Source: Linepithema humile
Taxonomy: Eukaryota; Arthropoda; Insecta; Hymenoptera; Formicidae
Direction: 5' to 3'
DNA: 64,000 nucleotides
Assembly: GCF_040581485.1 (NCBI RefSeq)
Contig: NC_090128.1
Location: 45,042,931-45,106,930 of the forward strand
How positions within the stretch are numbered: position 1 is the stretch's first letter; the number at the start of each line of letters is the position of its first letter. This document shows, one piece after another, positions 50,409-63,100 of the stretch. A model generated the notes under the pieces. It ran no database searches. It was not told the DNA's origin and saw only the letters and a list, made by a program, of their open reading frames with translations. The position numbers and the translations under genes were made by a program.

Positions 50409-51424
50409 TTACATTATATGGCACTGGCAAGCAAAACAGCTAGTAGGTACATAAGTTCGCATGAATGGTTGTGGCGGTTGCGCTGGGTCCAGATTCAAAG
50501 AATCTTCACTTTCATCACTTAATTCTCCGATGCTGAACGTGTCTGTGAGGTCTTGTTTGTGCTTTGATGACTCCTTAGATTTCACCGGAAAAAGAGTTGT
50601 TTCATTTTCACTACAATACATAAAACCAAATACATTGATTAAATTTTCATATATAAACGTCTTTTTTTACATATATTTTTACATATAATCGAAAAATATA
50701 TTATTATTATATTTAATTAATCGAAAAAGTTTGACAATCAAAGATTTATTTTTAAATATAACAATGTTATTTGTTAATTTTACATGTATATGATTATTCA
50801 GTACCTTTCGCTTTCACTGTGCCAGTATTCAACTAGAGGAACTTGTTCTTTATTCTTGTGCGGTATAGGCAATCTTTGAATTGATATCAATCCGGCAGAA
50901 CTGGTACTATTTGTATTTTCATTGTCATATTTAGGAAGCTTTATGTAATCTGAGTTGCGTTGAATTCGCTTGGCCTGTTCAATACGTATCTCTGCAAAAC
51001 ACATTATTTATATAAAAATATACAAGATATGTATATAAAAATTATATTAATCATTAATTATTGTAAGCAATTGTTACAATAAGACAATATGTGAAATAGA
51101 AAATTATTTCAATACCTAGTTTCTTCTGCAATTGTTTGGTTGTATTTCGTTGAGACGCTTGAGTTTGGTTACTGCTACAACTGCTATCACTACCCTGTAA
51201 GATTAAAAAAATAAAGTAATTTTGCACTGTACATTTCAATATACAAGTATCATGATAATTTTTATGTATAAATAGCTTTGTTATATATTTCACTCTATTA
51301 GAACTACTAATCTAATGGCAAGCATCTGTCAATGTTTATCGAAATAGTCATTTACCAAGAAGAGTCTTTCGTCTTCCACATGGTTAACAGCTTTAGGATC
51401 ACTATCAATACCACTATCTTCCAT
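50409..51424 (-). CDS. Unrecognised 178-residue serine/glutamate-rich protein
   Basis: Four in-frame exons read right to left: 51424-51356, 51194-51116, 50991-50805, 50610-50409. The protein starts MEDSGIDSDPKAVNHVEDER and has a short charged helical part (KQLQKKLEIRIEQAKRIQRN, about residues 42-61), then a disordered Ser/Glu/Asp-rich middle and a proline-rich TFSIGELSDESEDS...PAQPPQPF tail. It ends SCFACQCHIM; the last four residues could be a CaaX-type farnesylation box with a second cysteine two residues before for palmitoylation, but a His in the first aliphatic position makes this uncertain. No catalytic domain is seen. An acceptor just upstream of the ATG (TTTATTTCAG near 51470) implies a leader exon further right. 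Splicing is clean, so the gene is probably real. Confidence 0.7.
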
Positions 51425-52528
51425 GTTTCAAGGCATTTACAAATGTAGAGGCTTAGTTCCTTAATTCATCTGAAATAAAAAAAGTATTTATAACACTTGT
51501 TTCTATATGTACTTTTTTTGTCAGCTGGTCAAATATAAAAATTTTAACACAACTAACATGACACAAACGTAAAATATTGTACCATAACTAAAAATACTGA
51601 TATTTAGTCAAATAATAGAGGTTGTGTACACATGTCTCTACTCATCACAGTTTCACATGCATTCAAGATTTTTTAAATTTAATAACATATATTATTCTTT
51701 GTTGTGAGAACTAAATAGAAAACCATTTAACAAGTTTCAGTTAATGATATTTACATGATTCTATACAATAATCACTCTGCAACTTGTTGGAATGATCACA
51801 TTGCCTTGGTATAGTCCACATTATTGATTTTCTTCCTATCAAATAACCCCAAAGCAAGCTTGCTTGTCTGGACGTTATGAAAACAAAAACAAGTCTCACG
51901 ATAATCAAAACATTTACACAAAGAGTTATGCAATTTTCAAATATTTTACGTTCTTCATAAATGTCTTTGATAACTGTATCGCCAACACCTGAGCACGCAT
52001 TATCATTATGTATTACGTACCACAATAAAATGTAGCAAAACATTACGTAGATCGTAAAATATTTATAATTCTATTTATATTTTCAATAAAATAAGATTTT
52101 ATTATTTGAAGGTTAGAATTTGTGAAGGCATTACCTCAAATCACAAACTAAAATCATAGACTGATATCACTATCAAGGCGTATCCAAGGAAACCACAACA
52201 GACTTTCCAGTATTGAGTCATACATGAGCACAAGATATTCGGATTTTACCTTTTTTATATATTCTACAAATATATTTGTAAATCATTGAAGAATAATATT
52301 ACTGAGCCATTCAATAAATTGGCTTTAATCATCATATCATCTTGCATCACAGGATAAAATTGATTTTTTTATCATTAACAATATCCACGATAAAACAAAA
52401 ATCATGCTAAGGTATAAATATTAAAACATATATTGGATGTTTGTTATCTACTTTTTATTGTCTTACACTGTTGCAATTATTTGATACATTTTTACAGGAA
52501 ACAAACAGGAACACAAGCACCAAAAAAG
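51425..52528. other. Divergent upstream region of the unknown gene and DNAI1
   Basis: AT-rich. A minus-strand donor TTTGAG|GTAATG near 52133 may end the leader exon of the leftward gene. A plus-strand CTAAG|GTATAAA near 52410 and acceptor TTTACAG at 52491-52497 may delimit the DNAI1 leader intron. A 100-codon minus-strand open frame (52043-51741) lies here but matches nothing. Confidence 0.4.
52180..52193 (+). promoter_or_regulatory. RFX X-box-like motif GTATCCAAGGAAAC
   Basis: Fits the ciliary X-box pattern GTHNCC-AT-RGNAAC at both half-sites, with AA in place of AT in the spacer. It lies about 335 bp upstream of the DNAI1 start codon, close to the probable transcription start. RFX factors drive ciliary genes in animals. 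The match is by eye. Confidence 0.45.
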
Positions 52529-55500
52529 ATGGCCTCTAAAACGTCAGAGATATTAAGCAAAGAAGTATGTAGTTATCCTTATAACTTTATAAATAAAAAA
52601 AATAAATCTCTAATCACTTTAGAAAAAGGTTATATTACACATATAACTATATAAGTTAAGTGTAAAGAAATCATATATAACACAATCTTACATTTACATA
52701 GCATTTAAGTGTAGCAAAGAGTTATTCTTCACGACAAGACTTGGGTGGTGGTGATATGGATTGGATGCGAGGGAAGACATTGTTAAAGCCAGATGATCAG
52801 CTACAGTTAACAGAAGCAGTATGTTTGATCTATTGCTTATCTCTATTGAACATTATTAAATAACTATATATCTGTAACTATTGTTTCCTAGGAATTACAA
52901 GAAGAATTTGCCAGAGTGTTAACCATACAAAACACCAGAATACCAGACTCCTTGGTAGAATGGTCTTGGAAATTACGAGAATTTGTAAGATTACCTCCAC
53001 CACCTCATTTAGTGAATCTTATGAATGTAACTGGCACTATACTACACAAAGACTCTGAGGAAGCTAAAGTGCAAATGGCAGGAGGAATAATTGGTATGGA
53101 GGAATAATAAATAAATCTTTTTTGTATTTAACAATGCACCAGATAAAATAATTGCATAATTGCATTGTCACATGTGTAGCTGATCAAGAAGAGGCAGCAG
53201 AGGAGAAATTAAAGCATGACGAAGTTGAAGAACTTGAATATAAAGAAGAGGAAGAAGGTGAATATAGAAGATATAACTGGTAAATAATAAAAAAAAAATA
53301 ACTGTAAATAAAAATTAAATGGTATGTTTTTTACAAGAACAGCAGATGAAATAGATAAAACGGGAGAGCTAGCTGAAGCTGAACAAGAACAGGAATTGGA
53401 AGCTGAGGTAGAACCTGAGGAGGATGAAGTGGAAAAGAAAAAGCCCAAGAAAATACCTAATCAATTTAATTTCTGCGAAAGGGCGGCGTTGACATATGAT
53501 AATCCTATGAGAGTATGTATTATAATTTCTTCTCTAAGATAACATACAAATAGATTATTAACAAAATATTTAAACTATTCAGGCTTAGAAAGTAAAGATA
53601 TTTTAAGTAATATCTGCAAAATAAAATCCAATAATTTCCAGGATATGAGTACACAAACTATACCACCGCCTACTGCAACTTTTAATGCTAATGTCCTTCA
53701 GTGGACTATCTTTGATGAATATCAGGTACAATTCTCTTCTCATAATATATTATTTTATGTTCAGTGGAATATTATAAATACTTAAATTATATTATTATGT
53801 ATTATTTAGCACATATTACTGTGCAATATTATTTTTTTCCATAAATAAATATATAATTAATTAATAAAGTCACGTTATTTCTACATGTACATCGATTTTT
53901 GTGCAAATTATTTTATCGACAGGAAGACTATGCACAACAACAACGCGAGAAAGAAAAAGAGAAAAAGATACCAATGGCACAACCCAAGAAAGAGGACGTA
54001 AAGAAAAAAGCTCACATGGAATCGTCAGTGATCACAAACAGAATGCTACAAGCTGCTAAAACATTAGAACGTATGGTGAACCAAAACATTTTCGACGATA
54101 TATCACAAGGTAATTGCTTTTAAGCCTCTTCTTCGACGAAAACGTCAAGTACATATTTCTTCAATTATTTTTAGATTATAGATATTGGGACGATCCGAGC
54201 GATGAATTCAAGGACGGCGAAGGCTCCTTATTACCTCTGTGGAAATTTTCTTACGAAAAAACTAAGAAGCATGACATCACGGACATGTGTTTCAATAGCA
54301 GATATTACGATCTTTTTGCGGTCGCTTTTGGAACATGTTAGTAGAAATGCATTATCTGCTCTATTCTTTACAATGTTATAAACAAAATTTGTGTTTATTT
54401 TAGTGTCATTTAATAGTTTAATAACGAACGGTACAGTGTGCTTATTCAGCTTGAAGAATCCTTCGTACCCAGAGTGGATTTGTCCAACAGAATCTCCTGT
54501 AATGTGCTTAGATTTTAACGCACAACATCCCCATCTTTTAGTCATCGGTATGTAACAAAACAATATCGCTCCAAATATTTATTTAAAAGAATAAATCGTG
54601 ATTTTACTAAAAATCTTTTTAAAGAAGTATTTAAATTAACAAATTATGCCATCTAGTTTCTGTGAAAACTATTGTAGCATATATTAATTAATTAATTATA
54701 ATTAAGGTACCATGGATGGAGGAGTAGCGGTTTATAACATAATGTTACCACCGTCCACTCCACAATACAAGAGCAGCGACGTTGTACAAAAGCATGGAGG
54801 GTTAGTATGGGAGGTCTGTTGAATTTTTTAACTATTTTGTAACAAATTGAAAATTCCTCTACAAAAATCTACCCAATAAAATAAAAAAGAAATCATGCTT
54901 GCAATCATGATTACAGATTCGCTGGGCGCCTGATACAGAAGAAGGGAACCTGGCGTTCTTCAGCGTTAGTATTGATGGCAAAATAAATCACTGGGTGTTA
55001 AATCAGAACGATCTCGGTCTCACTACTGTTATGACATTATTCTTGGCCCGGCCACCTATACCGGGACCAGATGGCACGATGATTACGCTGAAAGGTAATG
55101 CCAGACAAATAATAAAAAGTAACCAGAGATATCGCGTCTCGTTAAGCGTGACGATTATGTAGCCGTTTGAATGCAGGATGCGGAACGTGCATTGCATTTC
55201 ATCCCGCCGATCAGAATGTTTTCCTGGTAGGCACGGAGGAAGGCACCATATACAAATGCAATACGGCGTATAGCAGTATCTACATGAGGACATATCACGA
55301 AGCACATACTATGCCGGTGTATCGAATAGCCTTCAACAAGTTCAACTCTAGTATTTTTGCGAGCTGTTCGAGCGATTGGCAAATCAAAATCTGGGAAGAT
55401 GAAAGGCTGTAAGGCTTTACCTCCAATATTCACACGAACATTTATACTACATTATTATAGTAATATATTATATCACATATGCAGGGAACCTTTATTTATG

Positions 55501-56005
55501 TTTGATCTTGGTGTACCGATTGGAGACGTACAATGGGCACCGTACAGCTCGACAGTACTCGCTTGTGTGTCAAACGATGGCAAAGTTATGGTGTTTGATT
55601 TAAATGTTAACAAATACAGGCCTATCTGCACTCAACAGGTTGTCAGTAAACGAAAGAGCAAATTAACCCGATTAGCTTTCAATAATGTGTTGCCGTTTAT
55701 AATAGTCGGCGATGATAAGTAAGCAATTTTTTTCAAAATTCTGCAACACTCTCATTAAATCATTATTATTTAAAATATTATTTATATAATTTATAATTTG
55801 TTTACTTAATGTTATTTAATTTTGCAGAGGCACTGTGAATACACTAAAATTATCTCCAAATTTACGGATAAAAGTAAAACCAACGAAAAAACAATTGCAC
55901 TTATCGCAAATAGAATTAGAATCCATGAAATTGGAGAAGCTGCTCAGTTTTGTGCGTGAGCCTCCGGTACTGACTCCGCCTAAAGATGTGAGAACAGTCA
56001 CTTAA
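52529..56005 (+). CDS. Dnai1: Axonemal dynein intermediate chain 1 (DNAI1 / IC1)
   Basis: Fourteen in-frame exons: 52529-52564, 52702-52818, 52892-53093, 53180-53257, 53343-53512, 53642-53725, 53923-54109, 54175-54336, 54404-54547, 54707-54813, 54917-55094, 55177-55408, 55485-55718, 55828-56005, giving 702 residues (human 699). The N-terminal half is charged, with a Glu-rich run; IPNQFNFCERAALTYDNPMR and AAKTLERMVNQNIFDDISQD match DNAI1 directly. The C-terminal half is a WD40 propeller with blocks such as FLVGTEEGTIYKCNTAYSS, CSSDWQIKIWED and GDVQWAPYSSTVLACVS. DNAI1 anchors the outer dynein arm to the doublet microtubule. In insects, motile cilia occur mainly in sperm and chordotonal neurons, so expression should be restricted. 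The first two junctions (ATG exon, and the CATTTAAG acceptor) are the least certain. Confidence 0.93.
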
Positions 56006-56592
56006 ACAGGTAAAACCTAAACATTGTACACGGACTTCAATCTTTTGTAAACAACAGCACTTTATTAATATATATTTGCTATAACAGATGGATACGTATA
56101 CATATCTCTATTTTTATAAATTGGCACTAATTATGAAATAGAAATCAAATAGCTTTACAAAGTAGTTTGTGTACTTGGATTTATTGCCTGGAAAAAATAT
56201 CATTATGATAGTAAAACAATTCAGGCCCGTTGTTTAATACAATACACTAAATAAATTAATTTGCATTAAAATACTTCAAATAAAATGTAATGTTATTTAT
56301 GCCATTTTTTTTTTAATGTAAACAATTTTTCCGTTTGAAAGCTTCCTCCCGTCTTAAAATTACGATTTTTGATTGAGCAGAAGTTGAACAATCGAATTTC
56401 TACTATATAAATATTTACGAAATATTTTTGTAGAACTATTCAAGATGTATTATTAAATATTTGTCTATCAAAGAAAACATTTTTAAAATATGAGATTTAA
56501 TCTTTTTAAATTGTTAATATGAAATATTTAAATCTCTAGTACAGACTATGTAGTAGTTACCAATGAACAATGGTAAAACTAGTAAAAAGTTA

Positions 56593-56649
<57 letters not shown>

Positions 56650-57132
56650 ATGAAAATGTTTATATATACACTTGAAAAATGTATCAACATCTATATCCGC
56701 AAAATTCTAATTAAAAATATTAAATTTATTTGGCACAATATTAACAGGTCAATTCATGCAAGAATGAAATTTATAAAATTTTACTATTCTAAACCGAATG
56801 GTTCAGAAATATTAAGATAAGATTTGATAACTATTATTTGTCATTATTTCTTCCTAAAGTAGGGCCCGGATAAGGCAAATAGAAATGTTGACAAGTCATC
56901 TCTTTATAAGAAGTGTTGCAAAAATGTTAAGTTGTAATTTTTATTTAGATGTGTTAACGTCTTCATGCATAGATAATTCCTAATATCCTTAAATACATGC
57001 GTAACGTTTCAGTATAGTCATTGATTCGACAGTAATAAACGCGGTTTAACTCTCAATTTTTGTAAAGTCAGACAACAATCTCCATATCCTATTGCGAATA
57101 ATTCGCTTAACTAATTGGAAACTAATTGGAAA
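56006..57132. other. 3' regions of DNAI1 and FKRP
   Basis: AT-rich convergent gap. Plus-strand AATAAA at about 56249 and 56279 can end DNAI1. A minus-strand AATAAA near 56940-56946 can end FKRP. No gene seen. Confidence 0.5.
56594..56649. repeat. (TA)n dinucleotide microsatellite
   Basis: About 56 bases of TA repeat with a single G interruption near 56635. It lies in the gap between DNAI1 and FKRP 3' ends. Confidence 0.95.
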
Positions 57133-59133
57133 CTAATTGAAGACAAATTTACCAGGTAACTCCGGATTCTCTATCACACCCTTGAAATACTTAAGCTCTA
57201 GGAAATCTCTAATATTATTCGGACATAGCACTTGTCTACCGGCGAACTCGATACTCGACATCGGATGGAGGAAGTGCTCTGGAAAGTCCCGGTTCTTCAG
57301 GAACCACGCATCCTTCATCATGGATCCGTTCCGCGCGTAAAACGGCAGCAGATTCACATGCAAACGGTTCACCCTGGAGTACTGTACCTTGAAGAATTCG
57401 CCCTCGGTCGCCTTTTCCCACACAAAACCATCATTATCAACGACCGGTTTGCTTCTGGCTCTGACCAGCCATGGCGATCTTCCAAGATCGTCCCGGTTTA
57501 GTCCGATTTGTACCTCATGATCCCACGGCAGAATGTCACCATGCCTCATCGCTCCCAGCAATGACTGACCCTCTAACCAAAATCGTATGCCAACTTCTTC
57601 TAGTTTATCGATAACGTGGTGGGCAACTTTTCTTAATCCAGCTAGGCAACAAGGCGGCGTATATCGATGCTGGTAGAGATACGATGGAACATCGTTTATC
57701 ACTGAACCGAAACACCTTACGGTTTCCCGCGAACAACCATACCATTCCACGAAACCGGATATTTTCGTAACTTTCTTTATTCCCAATTTTTCAAACATTA
57801 ATCGCTCCCGTGCGCGATATAACTGCTGCATCTTCAATTGTGTCTGTTGATTTTTGTACAGCGGTTTTCCCTCGTTGAATTGATAATTTTTCAATATGTG
57901 TATCTAATGACATGTATCACAAAACACCATAAACACATTTAATCAGCACTTATTTTAAGGCAAATTTAAATTTTATTCTAACAAAAATATTTAAAAAATT
58001 AATAATTTTACGCATTTTTAAAGAAAATGTGCAATACATGAAAAATACTTACCGTATATAAACAAAAACATTTTTCAACACAAATTTATACATTAATAAT
58101 CACTACACAAAATAACGAATAAAATATATATATAAAAATATATATCCTGTATATATAAAAATATGTAAATATAACATAAAATTCAATTGCATAAATACAA
58201 TTAGGTATAAACAATAGCAAAATTATATCAATGCAACAAGAATAAATCAATGAATGTTATATAATTCATTGTAAAATAGAATAAAAAACAATTATTTTAA
58301 ATTGGATCAAATGCATTACAAACCTTTGCTCCGATGACTGTTGTTTGGATATACAATGCATCCGTAAAAGGCAACAAAAAGGGATCCGATAGTTTTCTCA
58401 AAATTTTTGCTTCAAGCATAGTTACATGCTTGCCTATGACACTATCACATTCTGTTCCTGTAACCCGTGTTAGCTTCAAACTCCATTCTTTCACTTTTAA
58501 ATCTAATTCAAGACAATGCAAGGCAATCTTTCCCACTGGAACGATAACTATCCCCAAGTTTGACGCATGTGAGACAGTTTCCTATAAGATACGTAAAAAA
58601 GACAATATTAAGTTGTGATTTCAGCATAAAGTGCTTCTTATTAATATAATAAATGTAATTCTGTTTACCTGTACAACTTGCTTAGTTGACAATCTTGTTG
58701 CGTCAGGCAAAAACAGAACAAACTTGGTACGTATGTAGAAAAGTGGATTCCGCTCCTCAAAAGACTTATTGAATTCAGGTCGTAAGCTGATCAGCTTAAC
58801 ATTCTTCATACTCTCATTGGCAAAGTTCAGCTCCAACGGCGGATATGGCAGATCATCGCAAACTATCAGAATTGGTATTTCTGGGAAAGAATTCAAAACG
58901 GACTCCACCATCGATGCCACGTCATTTTCGAAATTTTCAAACTGCCTGATGACAATGGTGACAAGACGGGCCAAACGCCGATGCAGTTTCTGTGGGTGTT
59001 CGTTTGTCGCGACGCTCGGAGTCAACAGACCCAGAGTATTTTGCGCCGTGAAAAGCAGCCATATCCTATGCCAGACGATGATATTACCTATCAGCGCGAG
59101 CGCCAAAACTGCCCTGATGAATCTGAGGCGCAT
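57133..59133 (-). CDS. Fkrp: Fukutin-related protein (FKRP), LicD-fold glycosyltransferase
   Basis: Three in-frame exons read right to left: 59133-58669, 58581-58324, 57903-57133, giving 497 residues (human 495). The N-terminus MRLRFIRAVLALALIGNIIV is a type II signal anchor, placing the enzyme in the Golgi. A stem region with LIVCDDLPYPPLEL is followed by the catalytic domain. Four zinc-ligand cysteines are kept in WYGCSRETVRCFG (298, 305) and TPPCCL (326, 327), as are WLEGQSLLGAMRHGDILPWD, GFVWEKATEGEFFKVQYS and NRDFPEHFLHP. In mammals FKRP adds the second ribitol phosphate to alpha-dystroglycan. The human WDYDVD motif is WDHEVQ here (369-373), so two of three acidic residues are replaced. 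Orthology is firm; activity is doubtful. Confidence 0.95.
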
Positions 59134-60179
59134 TATTATGATATACAGTGCGGTCTCATCTTATATGATTGGCAAACGGTGCCTACATCACTCCGGTATC
59201 AAACTCTGAACGTTTGACAATTCGAAATATTTTTGTCATATTGAGACGATAATTCTCAATATTGAATTTACCTGAATGTTATTTCGCTCGACACGATAAT
59301 ACTTTACACAATTACGAAGTGGACAAATACTTGAGTGAAAATATATTCTTCAATGTAGGTGGATGCTCACGAAGCGTTCGAATCAACTTTTGAGGTTAGG
59401 TACATTGATCTTGGTTAACTAACCCCAATTAATGGATCATTATTTTTATCATAGACTGTGGTGATACACAGTACATATACTGGTTCTAATAAGATTTCTT
59501 GCAAATTATTTTAAATATGCAATGCTAAAGCTTTAACATGGAGAAAAAAAAATATTAATATAAAAAATGGTCACGATCAGGTTAGACTTGAAGGTTCTTG
59601 TGCTAAAATCGCAAGTTGACGTAATCATAGGGGTATAGGAGTACATGATATGTATTCATGGATAACGACCGTAATTGATCTCGCACCGAAAATTAGTGTA
59701 ATTGCGCCAAATTACGCTTCATTGAAAAAGGGCAATCCTTGACCCCCTCCCTTGCGCATTGTACCGGTATTTGAATAAATTTGCATCTAGTTTTACGTTG
59801 TCACGCTGGTAACTCTTGTAAAACCCGTTTCGTAGTTTCTAAGACCATACGGCTTTTTTAAAATAATTATTGTAACAAAATTCTAATATACAATTACAAA
59901 TAATAGTGCTATTTTTGTTATATCTTTTATAAATCAAAATTTACGCAACTTATCAATATTACAAATTATTTTAATTTATACAAAAAGTTATTGTCATTGT
60001 AAACAGCTCTTTAACTCACCGCGAAACATCCCTAGCGACATGCTGCTTCTTAAAATCCTAGAAGCTCTGATTGGTAAACCTGATCGTCAATCTCGTCATT
60101 TCGCGTCAAACGTCAAATTTCATCCGTGCGCCGCTTTTTCGCGCTTTTAACTCAAGCGAGAATTCGTGCATCATTAAAT
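59134..60179. other. Divergent upstream region of FKRP and DDAH
   Basis: Mixed composition, no coding sequence. It must hold the promoters of both genes. A GC-richer part lies at about 59600-59770; the DDAH side (60010-60179) is also richer in GC. No motif is clear enough to call. Confidence 0.5.
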
Positions 60180-63100
60180 ATGCCGTTGCACCGGTACACG
60201 CACGCGATCCTGTGCAGGATCCCTTTATCGTTGCGTACGCGAGGCGAAGTGACATTGGATGAGGCTAGAACGCAGCATCTGGCCCTGGCACAACTTTTGC
60301 GTGAGCTTGACATCGACGTCGTCGAGATGCCGCCCGACGAGAACTCGCCACTTTGCGTTTTTGTCGAGGACATCGCCGTCGTCTGCAACGGCATCGCTCT
60401 GATCGCTCGACCGAGTGAGCCGTCACGTCTCAAAGAGGTATACTTAAAACCTTATTGAAATCAGATTCAACTTGAAACTGACAATAGGAAATTAATAGAA
60501 TGTAATGATAATTGTAAAATTATTAAATTTATTAAAATTATTAAGAAATGTAAATATTGATAGATGACTGAAAGATTTAATCAATATTTCAACTGTATTG
60601 ATGAATTCAATTAATAAGATTCATGTTTTATTTCTTTTCAGCTTGATACTATTAGAGCTGTTTTGAAGAAAGAATTAGAGATACCTCTTATAGAGATAAG
60701 TGACAAGAATGCTCGATTAGATGGTGGAGATGTTCTTTTCACTGGTAAATTTTATTCTATAATGTGTTATATTTTTCACTCATGTTTTACTCATAAATAA
60801 TACAGCTTCTTAAAATTGTACCATTTGTTAATGAATAAATATATGCTTTATTATAGGTAGAGAATTTTTTGTTGGGCTGTCGCATTTTACAAATGAAGCA
60901 GGAGCGAGAGCCGTTGCGGCAGCATTTCCAGAATATCCATGTGTACCCATCAAGGTAATGTAAATCCATGAGTCATTTAAGTTAACAAATTTACATTATC
61001 TGAAATCTGAAAACTGATATTTTGTGTTAGACATAAAACAATTACAAATTTCTCATAATTCACTGAACATATATCGCATGTATCAATGTCTCATTAGAAT
61101 GTCTTGAATAGTCAATGTTAGAGTCATCATGACATGTACTCAATATGTGTACCACTTTGTGCATAAAAATGACTTATAAATATGTTCCAATTTTAAAACA
61201 TATTTTACCTGTAATCTTCTTCTACATTTATACTTGTCATCCTTTGTCTTACAAGGTATTATCTTATAAGTCTTATCAAAATTTCATTGGGTATTGCTTT
61301 GCAATATAATTTATGCACTCCTTTTTAAGGATATTTTACATTTCACATCTCAATTGCATCATATACAGAATATTTTATTGTGAATAGCTGTTTTACAGAT
61401 AAATTTAGAATTAAAAAATGCAATTATTTGTTATATCAATTTTTGTAATTTTTCTTAGTATCAAATTCATTCTTTATAATAATAAACTTTATTTTTAAAT
61501 TCATCCATCAATGATGAAACATTTTGTATATCAGTAATATAAATACATGCATGTGTGATCCATGAGTAACAACAACAATTTTATGTGTATCTATTCACAA
61601 TACATTTCATATTTATAGAACATATATACGTCAGAAAAACATAAAAATATACGTTTCGGATCTGCTTCAAGCCTTGATAAAGAGAATATCATGCTCACTC
61701 ATCTTACTTTTCTACTGTTCATTTAAGGTGGGTGATGGTGGTGAAGAGGTGATAGTGGAGAGTCTTACCTCAGCTCCTCTTCAGGTTTGGGTGCACTAAA
61801 CTGACTCTCTTAATATTTCATTAATTTAAAAAGAAAGAAGGAGAATAATTTTTCTCACAAGTTAGAAAAGCAAAGTTGCACGATTTTAAGGAATATTCTT
61901 TTCTTATATAATAATATATTTCGGAATTTTATAAACCGCTTTAAAATCAAAAGACAAATTACACAAGTTCCAGCTTAGCACTCGAACTGTGCACTTGAAC
62001 AATACCGCAGATATATTCACTCACCTTAGCATGCATCATATACATAAAGACACTCGCGATTTCACTTAATTTTAAACAAAATATTTAATGTTCTCATTTT
62101 GTTTCAATTATTGTTGTACGAATGTTATATTATTGATGAATTGAATATGAGTACAGTATATGCACTTGTTAGAGAGAGAGAGAGATTATACACTTGCACA
62201 TTTTTGTATATTACATAAAAAACTATGCATGATTTATTGACACATTAAAAACCATCATCATAAACATCATAATGCATTAAAACAAAAATTGTATTAGTAA
62301 ATATTTTACATATTTAAATAAACATCATAAGAGAGCATTTTATCATAAGATTCATTAATTAAAAGAAAAGAAAATTTATAAAGTAGTTTGTAGTTGTTGG
62401 AAGTTTATGTGGAAGTGAATATATGATTTAACAATAGGAATAGGACGTATGAAATATGATGGTGAAATGACTATGCATTAAATATACAGTGCATCACAAT
62501 ACTTGTTTAATGATTATTTTCTTGCAAAATTCTTTCTGCATAGTAATTCATGATATTCATCTGTTTAGGTGGCTGAATCCAAACGCTTGAAATCACTCGT
62601 TACAATGGCTGGCCCAGATGTTATATGTGTAGGATCTGGAAAAGAATCTCAGGAAGTTCTCAAGGTTAGTCTTTATATATTAATTTAAAATAGTGAGTTC
62701 TTAATATAAAACAATGACATATAAGCAATTTAATTATCAGCTTAAACATATTTTCTAAAAATTAGGAGATTTTATGGTTTTTAATAAGAAATAATTCCTT
62801 ATATCTTTTAAGCACTTTACTACATTTATAAAATTTCAAATTTATAGAGTAATTTTATTTTAATTTAAAAAATAAACTTTTGTGCTGATTTTAATTCGAA
62901 CCATATTAAATTGAATCGATAATTTTGACATTGTTCCAAAAGATTCATAATATATATTTTCCACATATTTGGAATAAAGATTTTCCTAAAACAGGAATAT
63001 TGTATAAAAATTTCCCATTTTTATTTCTCTGACTCGAAACACAGAGAATCGAACGGGAGGCAACGTACAGTTACCAAACATTGACTGTGCCTGAGGACGT

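Noticed and set aside
51741..52043. 100-codon minus-strand frame with a hydrophobic segment
   Set aside because: It lies in the leader region of the unknown gene, has no family match, and hydrophobicity is common in AT-rich random frames.
57137..57501. Plus-strand open frames antisense to FKRP
   Set aside because: Shadows of the well-supported FKRP coding exon.
58769..59209. 146-codon plus-strand frame antisense to FKRP exon 1
   Set aside because: The opposite strand encodes the conserved FKRP N-terminal half; this frame has no known match.
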